The notes under the pieces: generated by a model | What the model was told of the DNA's origin: nothing | Database searches by the model: none | What the model saw: the letters and a program-made list of their open reading frames with translations, nothing else | Made by a program: the position numbers and the translations under genes | Source: JBBDQZ01 sp040905705 | GTDB taxonomy: Bacteria > Bacteroidota > Rhodothermia > Balneolales > Natronogracilivirgulaceae | Assembly: GCA_040905705.1 (NCBI GenBank) | Contig: JBBDQZ010000025.1 | Coordinates: 1 to 41,722, forward strand | Length of the DNA stretch: 41,722 bases | Direction of reading: 5' to 3' | Shown: piece by piece, positions 16,141-24,817 of the stretch | Layout of the letters: every line of letters starts with the position of its first letter | How positions within the stretch are numbered: position 1 is the first letter of the stretch

Positions 16141-18527
16141 AATATCTTCCCGATTTTCTTGTCTTGTGCTCCCGACTCTTATTAGTGGCGCTGATGATTG
16201 CAGGTGTATACTATTCCGAACGCACTTTTTTTGCAGAATCCGATCCGGCTACAATCGATTCATCAACACTAACTTCACATAAGGGTACATCCGGGTCAAA
16301 AGTTTTTGTATTAGTCGTTGATGGATTGGCTTATCGTACGGCTATGGATCCCATGATAATGCCACATCTGGCTGAAATGAGGCAGACCGGTTCTTTTGCT
16401 CAAGTGAAAACGACGTATGAAGCGTATTCAAGCTCAGCTCTCAGGGCGGCGTTTAGCGGCACCTCACAAAATACCATTTTGGGAGTCGTGAATAATTTTT
16501 CCCATAGAAATGTGAACATACAGTCCATTTTTACAGAAATTCAACACGCGCAATTACAAACGGCCATATATTCCAATGGGCACTTCAATCAATTTGGAAA
16601 TGTCTTTCTGGATAAATATCACAGATTTGAAGGAGAGGAATATCTCGATGCCGACAAACGAAACCCAAAAACAGCATTTGAATATTTTAAAGCAGGGGAG
16701 GCCGACCTTGTCATTGCGCATTTTGAAATGACAGATTGGGCCGGGCACGAATACGGAACACTGGCAGAAGAATACAGGAATGTTCATACTCATGTAGACT
16801 CATTGATCGGTGTATTTCACCATTCACTGGATCAGGAAGAATTACTTATGGTGATGGGTGATCACGGATTGAGCGAACGGGGCGAGCACAAAACGGGAAT
16901 GGACTTGCCCACTTATTTGTCACTTACTGGAAAAAGCTACAGGAAAAATGTAGATCTCGGATTGATTGATATTACTTTAATAAGGGATTTTATTGCATTA
17001 TCGATGGGTTTACCCATTAATCAGTATCAATCGAACATTGATTTTATCCTGCCTGCTTTTACCCGTGATATACAGGAACTTATTTTCGTATCTACTGCGA
17101 AAAACAGGACAAAATCACTGGATTATGCTCTGTTTATCGGGTTTCTTCTGACATTTGTACTACTGTTTGTGATCTGGTTGTACCTGAATCACTATCAAAA
17201 TTATTCAATCAGTTTGTATTTTGTTGCCGGAATAATGGCCCTGGTATTTTCACCTGCCCATTGGATTTACTTTCAATGTATTGCGCATACGATTGCATGT
17301 GTGTTTATCATAAAACGCTATTTTATTGAGGAATTGTCATTAAAAATTATCATCCCCGTGGTGATGGCATTAACGGTTGCCATACTATTTTCCATTTTCG
17401 ACATCTCAGCAGTAATTTACCTTATATTCTCAGCTGCGGCTCTTGTGATTTCCCTGTTTGGGGTTCACAATCTGTCAAAAAAAGGCATTGCAACGGACGA
17501 TTTATTTATCATGCTGAGCCTGGTAATTTTGGCAATCTTCCCCGCGTATTTACAAAAAACAGGATTTATAAAATTTTCACCCATCGGGGCCTATGGACTG
17601 TTTATTTGTATAATGATTTTTGTAATTCATTTCCGGACGTTTGTAACGATCAAAACCGGATTATGGATGGCAACAGCTGGTTTGGGGTTGCTGCTGTTGG
17701 TAAGTCCCTACAGGTGGTCTGAAACACCGGCGATGCTATTTTCCCCTCAAAATGTTATGGAAATTATTTTCCTGTATGCAGCAGGAATGATTTCAAAGCT
17801 GTATATCTACTCTAGACAGGCTAACAATGGGAGTGACTATATTATTGGAGCTGTTGCTTTGACAGTCGTAATCATTCCCGAATTAATGGCCATCAATGTA
17901 TTTACATCTTTTCCTGACAAATACTATTATCTGTTTTTCTGTGTGGCTTTTCTATTCAGCTATAGGTACGGGTTAAAAAACGGCCGAAAATACATATCGG
18001 AAATATCACTTATCAGTTTGTTATTTCTGTTGTTGTATCATTTAATTCAAATTCCGATATACTCCTATTTCCTTTTTGATATTGCTGTTGCCTCCTTTCT
18101 TCTGATATCAAACGTCATATTCCGGCTTCCGGATCACGCAATCAGATACGCTTACTCCAATTTATTCCCTTTGGTGAGTATCATTATCGCATCATCCATA
18201 TTGATAATCGGGACACAGAACGGGATGGAGTGGCGCTTTTTATTTCAGTGGTTTAGCGCCGCAATAGTAGAAAAATACATTGTTTTTTTCCTTCCACTTA
18301 TTTTGCTGAAGTTTCTTATCCCTGTCTATTTGTTAAATGTATGTACCCGTCGATATTTATTATCAGATGAAAAAAATGATATAACTACGACAAAATATAT
18401 GGGTGTGTATTTCGCATCCCTGTTCCTGGGATACCTGGGCATTGCATTTATCTTTCAGGATTACCAGTTTTTTAAAATTGTAATCGAACAAACAGCCATG
18501 AGTCTGTTCATGTTGTTTGCGGCATAG
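16137..18527 (+). CDS. Alkaline-phosphatase-fold phosphotransferase with polytopic C-terminus (GPI-EtNP-transferase-like)
   Basis: The 796-residue protein has an N-terminal membrane anchor (about 8-26), an extracytoplasmic alkaline-phosphatase-superfamily domain (about 55-325) and then a dozen or more membrane helices to the end. Candidate metal ligands are D62 in VVDGL, D200 and H204 in TDWAGH, D242-H243 in MGDHGLSERGEH and H251; the nucleophile is probably a Ser or Thr around 92-100. This order, catalytic domain first and membrane block last, is that of eukaryotic GPI ethanolamine-phosphate transferases (PIG-N, PIG-O, PIG-G), whereas bacterial EptA and LtaS proteins have their helices first. 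It may transfer a phospho-alcohol head group to a lipid at the outer face of the inner membrane. It is AT-richer than its upstream neighbours and is translationally coupled to the desaturase. Confidence 0.78.
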   Translation: MKYLPDFLVLCSRLLLVALMIAGVYYSERTFFAESDPATIDSSTLTSHKGTSGSKVFVLVVDGLAYRTAMDPMIMPHLAEMRQTGSFAQVKTTYEAYSSSALRAAFSGTSQNTILGVVNNFSHRNVNIQSIFTEIQHAQLQTAIYSNGHFNQFGNVFLDKYHRFEGEEYLDADKRNPKTAFEYFKAGEADLVIAHFEMTDWAGHEYGTLAEEYRNVHTHVDSLIGVFHHSLDQEELLMVMGDHGLSERGEHKTGMDLPTYLSLTGKSYRKNVDLGLIDITLIRDFIALSMGLPINQYQSNIDFILPAFTRDIQELIFVSTAKNRTKSLDYALFIGFLLTFVLLFVIWLYLNHYQNYSISLYFVAGIMALVFSPAHWIYFQCIAHTIACVFIIKRYFIEELSLKIIIPVVMALTVAILFSIFDISAVIYLIFSAAALVISLFGVHNLSKKGIATDDLFIMLSLVILAIFPAYLQKTGFIKFSPIGAYGLFICIMIFVIHFRTFVTIKTGLWMATAGLGLLLLVSPYRWSETPAMLFSPQNVMEIIFLYAAGMISKLYIYSRQANNGSDYIIGAVALTVVIIPELMAINVFTSFPDKYYYLFFCVAFLFSYRYGLKNGRKYISEISLISLLFLLLYHLIQIPIYSYFLFDIAVASFLLISNVIFRLPDHAIRYAYSNLFPLVSIIIASSILIIGTQNGMEWRFLFQWFSAAIVEKYIVFFLPLILLKFLIPVYLLNVCTRRYLLSDEKNDITTTKYMGVYFASLFLGYLGIAFIFQDYQFFKIVIEQTAMSLFMLFAA

Positions 18528-18932
18528 TTCACGATCTGATCTCAAATATAAATAATATCAGTACCCTGTCGATATATCCGTTGAACGCGCATTCTGTCTA
18601 CCAGAATCTTCGTAATAGCGGAAATTTGTATGCAACAGGCACACTGCATGCTTCCTGGCTTAAGTGCCGGATTTAGGCTGCACATGTAATATTCTGAAAA
18701 ATACTGGTTACTTATGAGCAATTTAAAGCTCGAATACATTAAAAATGGTTGTTCAGAGTCAAAAAACATAGCTGTGATAGTCAGCATTTTTAATTCTGGT
18801 GCTGAATATTTCACAAGCACTATTTGTTTTCATGCCCAGCCAGCAACGGAAAAATCGGCTTGCTCCCATTTTAATAATCATATTCCTTTTTGAACCATAT
18901 CGTGCGGCTGGAGTGTACAGTGTGCAAATCAA
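18528..18932. other. Intergenic region between convergent genes
   Basis: These 405 bases lie between the ends of the plus-strand lipid cluster and a minus-strand propeller gene. A 92-codon minus-strand frame exists at 18542-18820, but its product has no recognisable family, no plausible ribosome-binding site was found, and it is Met/Cys/Ile-rich without pattern. No clear terminator hairpin with a T-run was found. Confidence 0.4.
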
Positions 18933-19955
18933 TCAATTTATCCTCACTCTGCCGATGTGACCGGTATCCGTGCCGAACCAGATGGACCGCGTTTCGGCAT
19001 CGAAAACCATGTTCCGGATGGCTCCGCGTCCGGTTTCGATTTCAACAGAGGCTGTAAACGCTTCAGCCCGGGTGTCAAAGGCCACCAGTGAGTTCGGATT
19101 CAGCCCGCTGGCCGACAGCCAGAGGCGGTCGCGGTCGTCAACCAGGACGGCATATGGCGCCGCCTCCGGGCCTTGCGGCATGTCCCATTCGGTGATGGAA
19201 CCGTCGGCAGGGTTGTATCGCCCGATGATTCCGCCCGCGTAATCACCGTACCACACATTTCCGTCTGATGTGATATTCAGCCTGCGCGGACGGATCTCTT
19301 CGCGGGGAAGCACGATCTCCTCCAACTCCATGGTTTCCGGATCCACCGTCGCAATTTTGTTCGTCCCGAAGAGCGAGACCCAGGGACGCTCGCCGTCAGG
19401 GCTCATCACGATACCATACGGGCGCGAACGATCCGTGGGCACCCGCACCCCCCGGATTTCGCCGGTAGCGACGTTGAAATGCCCGACCCCGTTGCCGCCG
19501 TAAGCGGAAAACCAGAAATTGCCGTGCCGGTCAAGCGCCATGGTATGCGGGCCGATCAGCTCGTCTTCCAGGGTAAACCGGGTAATTTCGCCGGAAGGCA
19601 CATCGACCCTGCCGATATGATGAGACCGCAAGGCGGTGTACCAGGCGGTACCTTCTTCAATGACCAGGACATTGTGCGGGCCGGTGCCTTCTTCAAGATC
19701 GTGATAGCCAAATTCTTCGGTTTCCGGATCGAACCAGCCCACGTAATGGGCCCGCTGCCCCACAAAATAGACGATCCCGTCCGGGCCCACGTAGGGATCG
19801 CGCGACCAGCTGTCATCCCAGGGAACATTCCATTCATCCACGGACAGGATGATTTCCTCCGTCTGTACGGCCGGCAGGCCGGGCGCCACGGCCTCCGCCT
19901 GGCCGGAACCTCCGGACAGAGCCGGTATGATCAAAATTGAGAGCCATGCTTTCAT
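18933..19955 (-). CDS. Secreted Vgb-like beta-propeller protein
   Basis: The protein (340 residues from the ATG at 19955) starts MKAWLSILIIPALSGGSGQAEA, a signal peptide; the open frame extends 12 codons further up, but the shorter start gives the better export signal. The mature part is built of blade-like repeats such as GPHTMALDRHGNFWFSAYGG, RPRRLNITSDGNVWYGDYAG and APYAVLVDDRDRLWLSASG. This pattern of DGxxWF repeats is that of virginiamycin B lyase (Vgb)-like and other NHL/SMP-30 propellers. Streptogramin lyase activity should not be assumed, because most environmental members are of unknown function. It is followed downstream by no partner; upstream lies a DUF2911 gene on the same strand. 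Confidence 0.78.
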   Translation of the reverse strand: MKAWLSILIIPALSGGSGQAEAVAPGLPAVQTEEIILSVDEWNVPWDDSWSRDPYVGPDGIVYFVGQRAHYVGWFDPETEEFGYHDLEEGTGPHNVLVIEEGTAWYTALRSHHIGRVDVPSGEITRFTLEDELIGPHTMALDRHGNFWFSAYGGNGVGHFNVATGEIRGVRVPTDRSRPYGIVMSPDGERPWVSLFGTNKIATVDPETMELEEIVLPREEIRPRRLNITSDGNVWYGDYAGGIIGRYNPADGSITEWDMPQGPEAAPYAVLVDDRDRLWLSASGLNPNSLVAFDTRAEAFTASVEIETGRGAIRNMVFDAETRSIWFGTDTGHIGRVRIN

Positions 19956-20139
19956 GATTCCACTCCGTTTTTTGGTGAGAATTTCACTCAAACTGACCCG
20001 GATGGTTCATTTCGGGTGAAACGGGTTGTCCGGTGAAGTTACATTCGCTGCAACTTGTTAAATATAATAGATTTGATGGACTTTTATTGCTTCGGAGTTG
20101 CCGTAATAGTGTGAAATTGTTACTATATTATCACGACAT

Positions 20140-20712
20140 TTAATCCACTTCCACCCGGAAGGGGACCCGGGCCGTATCCCAGTGCAATACAATGGTGCCC
20201 GAGGTTGCATCCACATCCTCAAAGAAAAACATCATCTGCTCCCTGCGGGGTACTTCCTCCGCTGAAACATCCACGCGCAGCACATCTTCTTCGTTATTGT
20301 AATCGTACGCACCCCATTGATTGGCTGTGCTGTTAAGAATGATCGTCCAGTTTTCGTCTTCACGGGGGATGGTAAACAGGCCGTATGTTCCTGCTTCCAC
20401 GGGCTCGCCTTCAATGAAAACATCATCGGAAAAGGTGATGGTGGTCGCCTCGTTGGCTCCCGCCCTCCAGACTTCCCCGAAAGGCACCAGTACACCGAAT
20501 ATCACCCGGTCCCTGACGGAGGGGCGGCCGTAGGTTATGGCCACGTCCGTTGTGCCGATCGTTTGATGGACTACGGCATTCGGGCTGACCCGGGGATTTG
20601 ACCGGTCCCGGCCCTGTGCGGAAACGGGCTCGAAAGCCGTGATAGTAATCATGCATCCCACCAATAAAGCAAGGGTGAGGGTGCGAAGCGTATTTGTTAT
20701 GTAATGTGGCAT
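20140..20712 (-). CDS. Secreted DUF2911 family protein
   Basis: This 190-residue protein has a signal peptide (about 1-32, ending VSAQG) and the complete DUF2911 pattern: SPNAVVHQTIGTTDVAITYGRPSV, then GVLVPFGEVWRAGANEATTITFS, EAGTYGLFTIP, and WTIILNSTANQWGAYDYN. The family is widespread in Bacteroidota and relatives, often exported, and has no assigned activity. The domain fills the whole mature protein. It lies 184 bases upstream of the propeller gene on the same strand, so co-transcription is possible but not certain. Confidence 0.9.
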   Translation of the reverse strand: MPHYITNTLRTLTLALLVGCMITITAFEPVSAQGRDRSNPRVSPNAVVHQTIGTTDVAITYGRPSVRDRVIFGVLVPFGEVWRAGANEATTITFSDDVFIEGEPVEAGTYGLFTIPREDENWTIILNSTANQWGAYDYNNEEDVLRVDVSAEEVPRREQMMFFFEDVDATSGTIVLHWDTARVPFRVEVD

Positions 20713-21057
20713 GTGCTTAAAAGGGTTAGGTTAAAAGGGTTAAGTTGAGCAAGGCCGGATGTGTCATTCATGGCTGAATCGACCGCCCGGTGGTTGGTAA
20801 CGGACGGCAGGGATGGTTCCTTTTTAATAGCCCGGTTCCATGAAACGGTGGTGTTCGGGATGTTCGTATAACCGGAAATATACAAAACAGAACCCATTTT
20901 CGTTTGAAAATTAAACGCCGGTTGTCTTACCTTGTTTACAGCTATGCGTTGTTACAGGTATTCCTTTTGTCGATGGGGTTCGGGACGGGCTCATGGCTTA
21001 CATTGAAATAGATTTTTGTACAGAATAAGTAATTATTAAGTGAATTATTAATCCAAC
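20713..21057. promoter_or_regulatory. Divergent intergenic region
   Basis: The 345 bases between the DUF2911 gene (minus) and the epimerase gene (plus) must hold both promoters. The last 60 bases before 21058 are AT-rich. No operator repeat, hairpin or consensus promoter could be defined by eye. Confidence 0.35.
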
Positions 21058-22110
21058 ATGCACATTTTGGTCACCGGCGCCGCCGGTTTTATCGGTTATC
21101 ACCTGTCACGGCGCCTGCTTGAGGAGGGACACCGGGTTACCGGGCTGGACAATATTAATGATTATTACACTCCGACACTTAAATATGGCCGGCTGGCCGG
21201 CCTGGGAATCTCTCGCAGGAAGATAGCGGGCGGGCGGGCCACAGAGAGCCGCACCTTTCCAGGCTTCCGTTTTTTCAAAATGGATCTTCAGGACGGGGAG
21301 GGTGTAGGGAACCTGTTTGCCGGATCCGGCTTCGATGCGGTGGCCCACCTGGCTGCGCAGGCCGGGGTTCGCTATAGCATCGATCAACCCCGCAAGTATA
21401 TCGATAGCAATATCTCCGGGTTCCTGAATATTCTGGAGGCGTGCCGCCATCAGCCCGTGCAGCATCTGCTCTTCGCATCGTCGAGTTCGGTCTATGGCGC
21501 CAACACCCGGATGCCGTTCTCCACACGCGACAATGTGGACCACCCCGTATCCTTATATGCGGCTACCAAAAAGGCGAACGAACTGATGGCCCACACCTAC
21601 AGCCACCTCTATGACATTCCGGCTACCGGGTTGCGTTTCTTCACCGTTTATGGCCCCTGGGGACGGCCCGACATGGCCTATTTTAAATTCGCCGGCCTCA
21701 TTACCGCCGGCAAACCGATTGATGTCTATAACCACGGCCGGATGGAGCGGGATTTCACCTATATTGACGATATTGTCGAGTGTGTCGTGCGGCTTATTCC
21801 CAAACCGCCATCGGGCAACCCCGGATGGAGCGGCGACACGCCGGATCCGTCCACCAGTTTCGCCCCGTACCGGCTGTTTAATATCGGTAACAACCACCCC
21901 GTGCCGCTGATGGATTTTATCGACGAACTGGAACGGCAGCTGGACACCACCGCACAAAAGAACATGATGCCGATCCAGCCGGGCGATGTGCCGAAGACCT
22001 GGGCGGAGGTCACCGGCCTGTATGAATACATCGGATACCGCCCGCGGGTACCGCTGAGTGAAGGGATCGCGAACTTTGTGGCGTGGTACCGGAAGTATTA
22101 CGGGGTGTGA
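21058..22110 (+). CDS. UDP-glucuronate 4-epimerase-like SDR enzyme
   Basis: This 350-residue extended SDR has the NAD motif GAAGFIG at 7-13, the catalytic pair Y167 and K171 in SLYAATKK, and a serine-rich strand FASSSSVYG. The segment TVYGPWGRPDMAYFKF (196-211) followed by RDFTYIDDIV is the hallmark of UDP-glucuronate 4-epimerases (CapI/LspL group), which make UDP-galacturonate for capsule or LPS. Residues 50-66 hold a short Arg/Gly insertion. The adjacent downstream Wzi-like gene supports a surface-polysaccharide role. Other UDP-sugar 4-epimerases of the same group are possible. Confidence 0.87.
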   Translation: MHILVTGAAGFIGYHLSRRLLEEGHRVTGLDNINDYYTPTLKYGRLAGLGISRRKIAGGRATESRTFPGFRFFKMDLQDGEGVGNLFAGSGFDAVAHLAAQAGVRYSIDQPRKYIDSNISGFLNILEACRHQPVQHLLFASSSSVYGANTRMPFSTRDNVDHPVSLYAATKKANELMAHTYSHLYDIPATGLRFFTVYGPWGRPDMAYFKFAGLITAGKPIDVYNHGRMERDFTYIDDIVECVVRLIPKPPSGNPGWSGDTPDPSTSFAPYRLFNIGNNHPVPLMDFIDELERQLDTTAQKNMMPIQPGDVPKTWAEVTGLYEYIGYRPRVPLSEGIANFVAWYRKYYGV

Positions 22111-22148
22111 ACCCGGTAGCGATGTCCGTATATTGAGCTCTGGTATTA

Positions 22149-22208
22149 TGAGCGCCCGTATACGGAATACTCGTATGCTGAGCGCCTGTATATGGAATGC
22201 CCGTACAT
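22149..22208. repeat. Imperfect 30-bp tandem repeat
   Basis: Units at 22149-22178 and 22179-22208 begin TGAGCGCC(C/T)GTATA(C/T)GGAAT and agree over most positions. A degenerate part-copy (CGTATATTGAGCTCTGG) precedes them. The repeat lies between the epimerase and the Wzi-like gene. Confidence 0.75.
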
Positions 22209-22244
22209 TGATTGACTTGCTGATAAAATATTTCTAAAAAAGGT

Positions 22245-23921
22245 ATGAATAACGTGTTTTTGTTGAGTGATTTCCGGCCGGAGCGAAGCCGTCGTCTTCG
22301 CTTTTTTTGTTGGATGGCGACAGCCTGCAGCCTGGTTGTTTGGGTACTGTTGTTTGTTGTTCCGGTGATACCGGGACAGGGGGCGCGTGCGCAGTCTTCT
22401 TTAAAGGCACCATCATCATCAGCGGTATACTCCACGTCAGCGGTACAACCTTCTCATACGGGCCCGTTTATTCAACCGGCCCCGGCTCAAACAAGGGAGA
22501 TCACATGGGGATGGCAGTGGCGCGGCGCGGCAGGCAGCGCGGGGGACATGCCGTTCTGGCTCCATTCCAACCGGTTCGGGGCGCTGGACCGCTACAGCTA
22601 CAACACCACGTTCAACCTGTTCGGGTCGTGGCGGCACACTTTTGATTCCGGGGTGCGGGTTTCCGCCGGAGCGGATCTCCTGTTTCGAGGGGCCGGAGAC
22701 GCGATTATCTGGTTTCAGGAAGGGTATGTGCAGGCAGGGTATGGGCATTTTGTGTTGAGGGCCGGACGCAAGCGCGAGGATTTCGGGCTGCTCCACCCGG
22801 AGCTGACCATGGGTACCGTGGATCTGTCGCACAATGCCCGCCCGATGCCCAAAATCGTATTTTCCACCGACGGATGGAAACCCATCCCGGGAACCCGCCG
22901 TGTATTCTATTATGACGCATCCCTGGCACACGGCTGGATGGAAGACTCCGGCTATCGATATGTTGACGGAGTCCTGCTCCACCAGAAACATCTCTATTTG
23001 CGGATGTTTACTGAAGATTCCCCCGTCTATCCCCGGGCGGGCCTCAAGCATTTTGCCCAGTGGTGGGGGACTTCGCCGGTGAATGAAGAATCCAATGTAA
23101 ACATGCTGCGTGCCTACCAGAATGTTTTCTTTTCACGCAGCGCGGATAATGATGAGATTCTGGGAAGAGGGGAACTGCTCAACCGCTTCCAGAATCATGT
23201 AGGCAGCTATGACTTCGCCCTGATGCTGAATCTCGGCCGTTACAAAATGGGGGTCAGCCGTCAGTTTATCCTGGAAGATAATCCGAATGCACGGTTCGGA
23301 ACACCCTGGGACGGCTTGTGGGGTGCGTATTTCGAACTCCGGCCCGATTCCCGGACCCGGTGGCGCTCCGGCCGCCCGTCCGACTGGCCTGCCGAACACC
23401 GGCCGCTGCTCAAAGCCGTCAATTACGAACACCTCAACACTATTAATGGTGTTGACCGGATGCCGCACCGGGATATGACCAGTTATTACAATTATTATAA
23501 CCATTGGGCATATCGAGGCGGCTGGGCTTACTATGGCCGGGCGATCGGCAACCCGCTCTTTTTCAGCCATCCGGATTATTTGGGGGTGATCAATAATCTC
23601 ATGCTGGCGCACCATGTGGGGGCCATGGGGTATGCCGGCCCGGTGGACTGGCGGTTTTTTACTACCTACAGCCGCAATTACGGAGGCAGCCGGCTTACGA
23701 CAACCGGGGGCGGCCGGGTGTCCCTTCCAAATGACCGGCGGGACCAGTGGTCGATGATGCTGGAGATGAAAACGAACATGTTGTCCGGAAACACCGGTCC
23801 CGGTCCCGCCATGTGGATGAGGCCGATCCAGCTCACCGTTACCCTGGGCTACGATACGGGCGACGTCTATCCCGAAAATTTCGGGGTGATGATCGGGGTC
23901 CGCTGGGAAGGAGGACGCTGA
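22245..23921 (+). CDS. Capsule assembly Wzi family outer-membrane protein
   Basis: The 558-residue protein has a signal peptide with a long hydrophobic core (about 22-48, ending ARAQS) and a Ser/Pro-rich linker. It then has a barrel domain that reads like Bacteroidota Wzi family proteins: GDMPFWLHSNRFG, LRAGRKREDFGLLHPELTMG, a central PMPKIVFSTDGWKPIPGTRR segment and a C-terminal LGYDTGDVYPENFGVMIGVRWEGG. Wzi proteins sit in the outer membrane and attach or organise capsule. An AAAAAAGG stretch just before the ATG at 22245 is a plausible ribosome-binding site. It is GC-rich and is more typical of the family than the Wzi-like protein at 11297. Confidence 0.87.
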   Translation: MNNVFLLSDFRPERSRRLRFFCWMATACSLVVWVLLFVVPVIPGQGARAQSSLKAPSSSAVYSTSAVQPSHTGPFIQPAPAQTREITWGWQWRGAAGSAGDMPFWLHSNRFGALDRYSYNTTFNLFGSWRHTFDSGVRVSAGADLLFRGAGDAIIWFQEGYVQAGYGHFVLRAGRKREDFGLLHPELTMGTVDLSHNARPMPKIVFSTDGWKPIPGTRRVFYYDASLAHGWMEDSGYRYVDGVLLHQKHLYLRMFTEDSPVYPRAGLKHFAQWWGTSPVNEESNVNMLRAYQNVFFSRSADNDEILGRGELLNRFQNHVGSYDFALMLNLGRYKMGVSRQFILEDNPNARFGTPWDGLWGAYFELRPDSRTRWRSGRPSDWPAEHRPLLKAVNYEHLNTINGVDRMPHRDMTSYYNYYNHWAYRGGWAYYGRAIGNPLFFSHPDYLGVINNLMLAHHVGAMGYAGPVDWRFFTTYSRNYGGSRLTTTGGGRVSLPNDRRDQWSMMLEMKTNMLSGNTGPGPAMWMRPIQLTVTLGYDTGDVYPENFGVMIGVRWEGGR

Positions 23922-24062
23922 TCCGCGTCACTGAATGGTCCGGAACGGGTTATCAAGGGTAAGGAATGCGCCGGCCCGCAATATCGAATTGCCCGTCACG
24001 ATATCGTCCATCGCGGGTATTGACCAGTACCGCTAATTATGGTAATTTATTTCGGGCTTGGG

Positions 24063-24098
24063 ACACCGTTAGCCAATTAACCACACCGTTAGCCAATT
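24063..24098. repeat. Two direct copies of a 16-mer just before a start codon
   Basis: ACACCGTTAGCCAATT occurs at 24063-24078 and 24083-24098, 20 bases apart, ending six bases before the ATG at 24105. The spacing of about two helical turns would suit a regulator binding on one face of the DNA, or the copies may be a simple duplication. Confidence 0.85.
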
Positions 24099-24104
24099 TT
24101 ATAT

Positions 24105-24797
24105 ATGCTGTTCAGGCGATTAATAAACTTGTTCTATGACCACATTGTACTCGAGTTCAGAGACACCCGGAGCATGCACCAGCTCGCCCCGTTCTATAAC
24201 CACTATTTGCCCTGGAGCGGCGCTTCGATCCGTCCCACGACCCTGGTTTATATTCTGAACGACATTATGTTACACGATCGCAAGGTCATTGTTGAGTGCG
24301 GATCGGGTATATCGACACTTTTTATCGCCGGCTTCATAAAAAAAACAGGCAGGAAGATCGCGTTTTATTCGATTGATCACGATGGTTATTGGCAGGATAT
24401 TATTAAAGAGGAAGTCAACAGACAGGGGTTGTCAGACTGTGTTCAATGCATTCATGCCCCGTTAGCCCCCCATTCCTTGTGCTGGGGTGGCCGGGGCCGG
24501 TGGTATGACACGGCCGCTATCGAGGCATCCTTTAGTGAGCCGGATATCGATTTGTTAATTGTGGACGGGCCACCTGCCAACAAAAAAGGGCTGGAATTTT
24601 CCCGTTATCCGGCCGTGCCGTTTTTCAGGCCCGGATTGAAGGGCGATTACAAGGTCATACTGGATGATGCCGGCCGTAGCGCTGAAAGAAAGATATCTCA
24701 AGAGTGGGGGAAAATGCTCAACACGAAATTTAAACAGGACTTGCTGAATGGAAATGTGTTCGTGGCCGGCAGCGGGGCATTTGCCTATAATGTGTAG
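24105..24797 (+). CDS. Class I SAM methyltransferase-like protein
   Basis: This 230-residue protein shows a Rossmann-type first motif VIVECGSGISTLFIA (about 60-74), a second strand ending in the acidic FYSIDHD (about 87-93) and a later DLLIVDGPP (about 148-156). This order fits Methyltransf_24-like class I methyltransferases found in glycan loci. The methyl acceptor is unknown; a surface sugar is likely given the Wzi and Stealth neighbours. Its end lies 20 bases from the end of the convergent Stealth gene. No ribosome-binding site is clear, because the 16-mer repeat fills the region before the start. Confidence 0.72.
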   Translation: MLFRRLINLFYDHIVLEFRDTRSMHQLAPFYNHYLPWSGASIRPTTLVYILNDIMLHDRKVIVECGSGISTLFIAGFIKKTGRKIAFYSIDHDGYWQDIIKEEVNRQGLSDCVQCIHAPLAPHSLCWGGRGRWYDTAAIEASFSEPDIDLLIVDGPPANKKGLEFSRYPAVPFFRPGLKGDYKVILDDAGRSAERKISQEWGKMLNTKFKQDLLNGNVFVAGSGAFAYNV

Positions 24798-24817
24798 CGG
24801 CAGGGCATCTACTTTAA

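Noticed and set aside
18542..18820. 92-codon minus-strand frame after the phosphotransferase gene
   Set aside because: No recognisable domain or signal, patternless composition; not supported as a gene.
18933..19955. Streptogramin resistance (Vgb lyase) gene
   Set aside because: The propeller repeats match, but the family is broad and no catalytic residues could be confirmed by eye; resistance is not claimed.
22149..22208. CRISPR array
   Set aside because: Only two directly adjoining units with no spacers and no cas genes.
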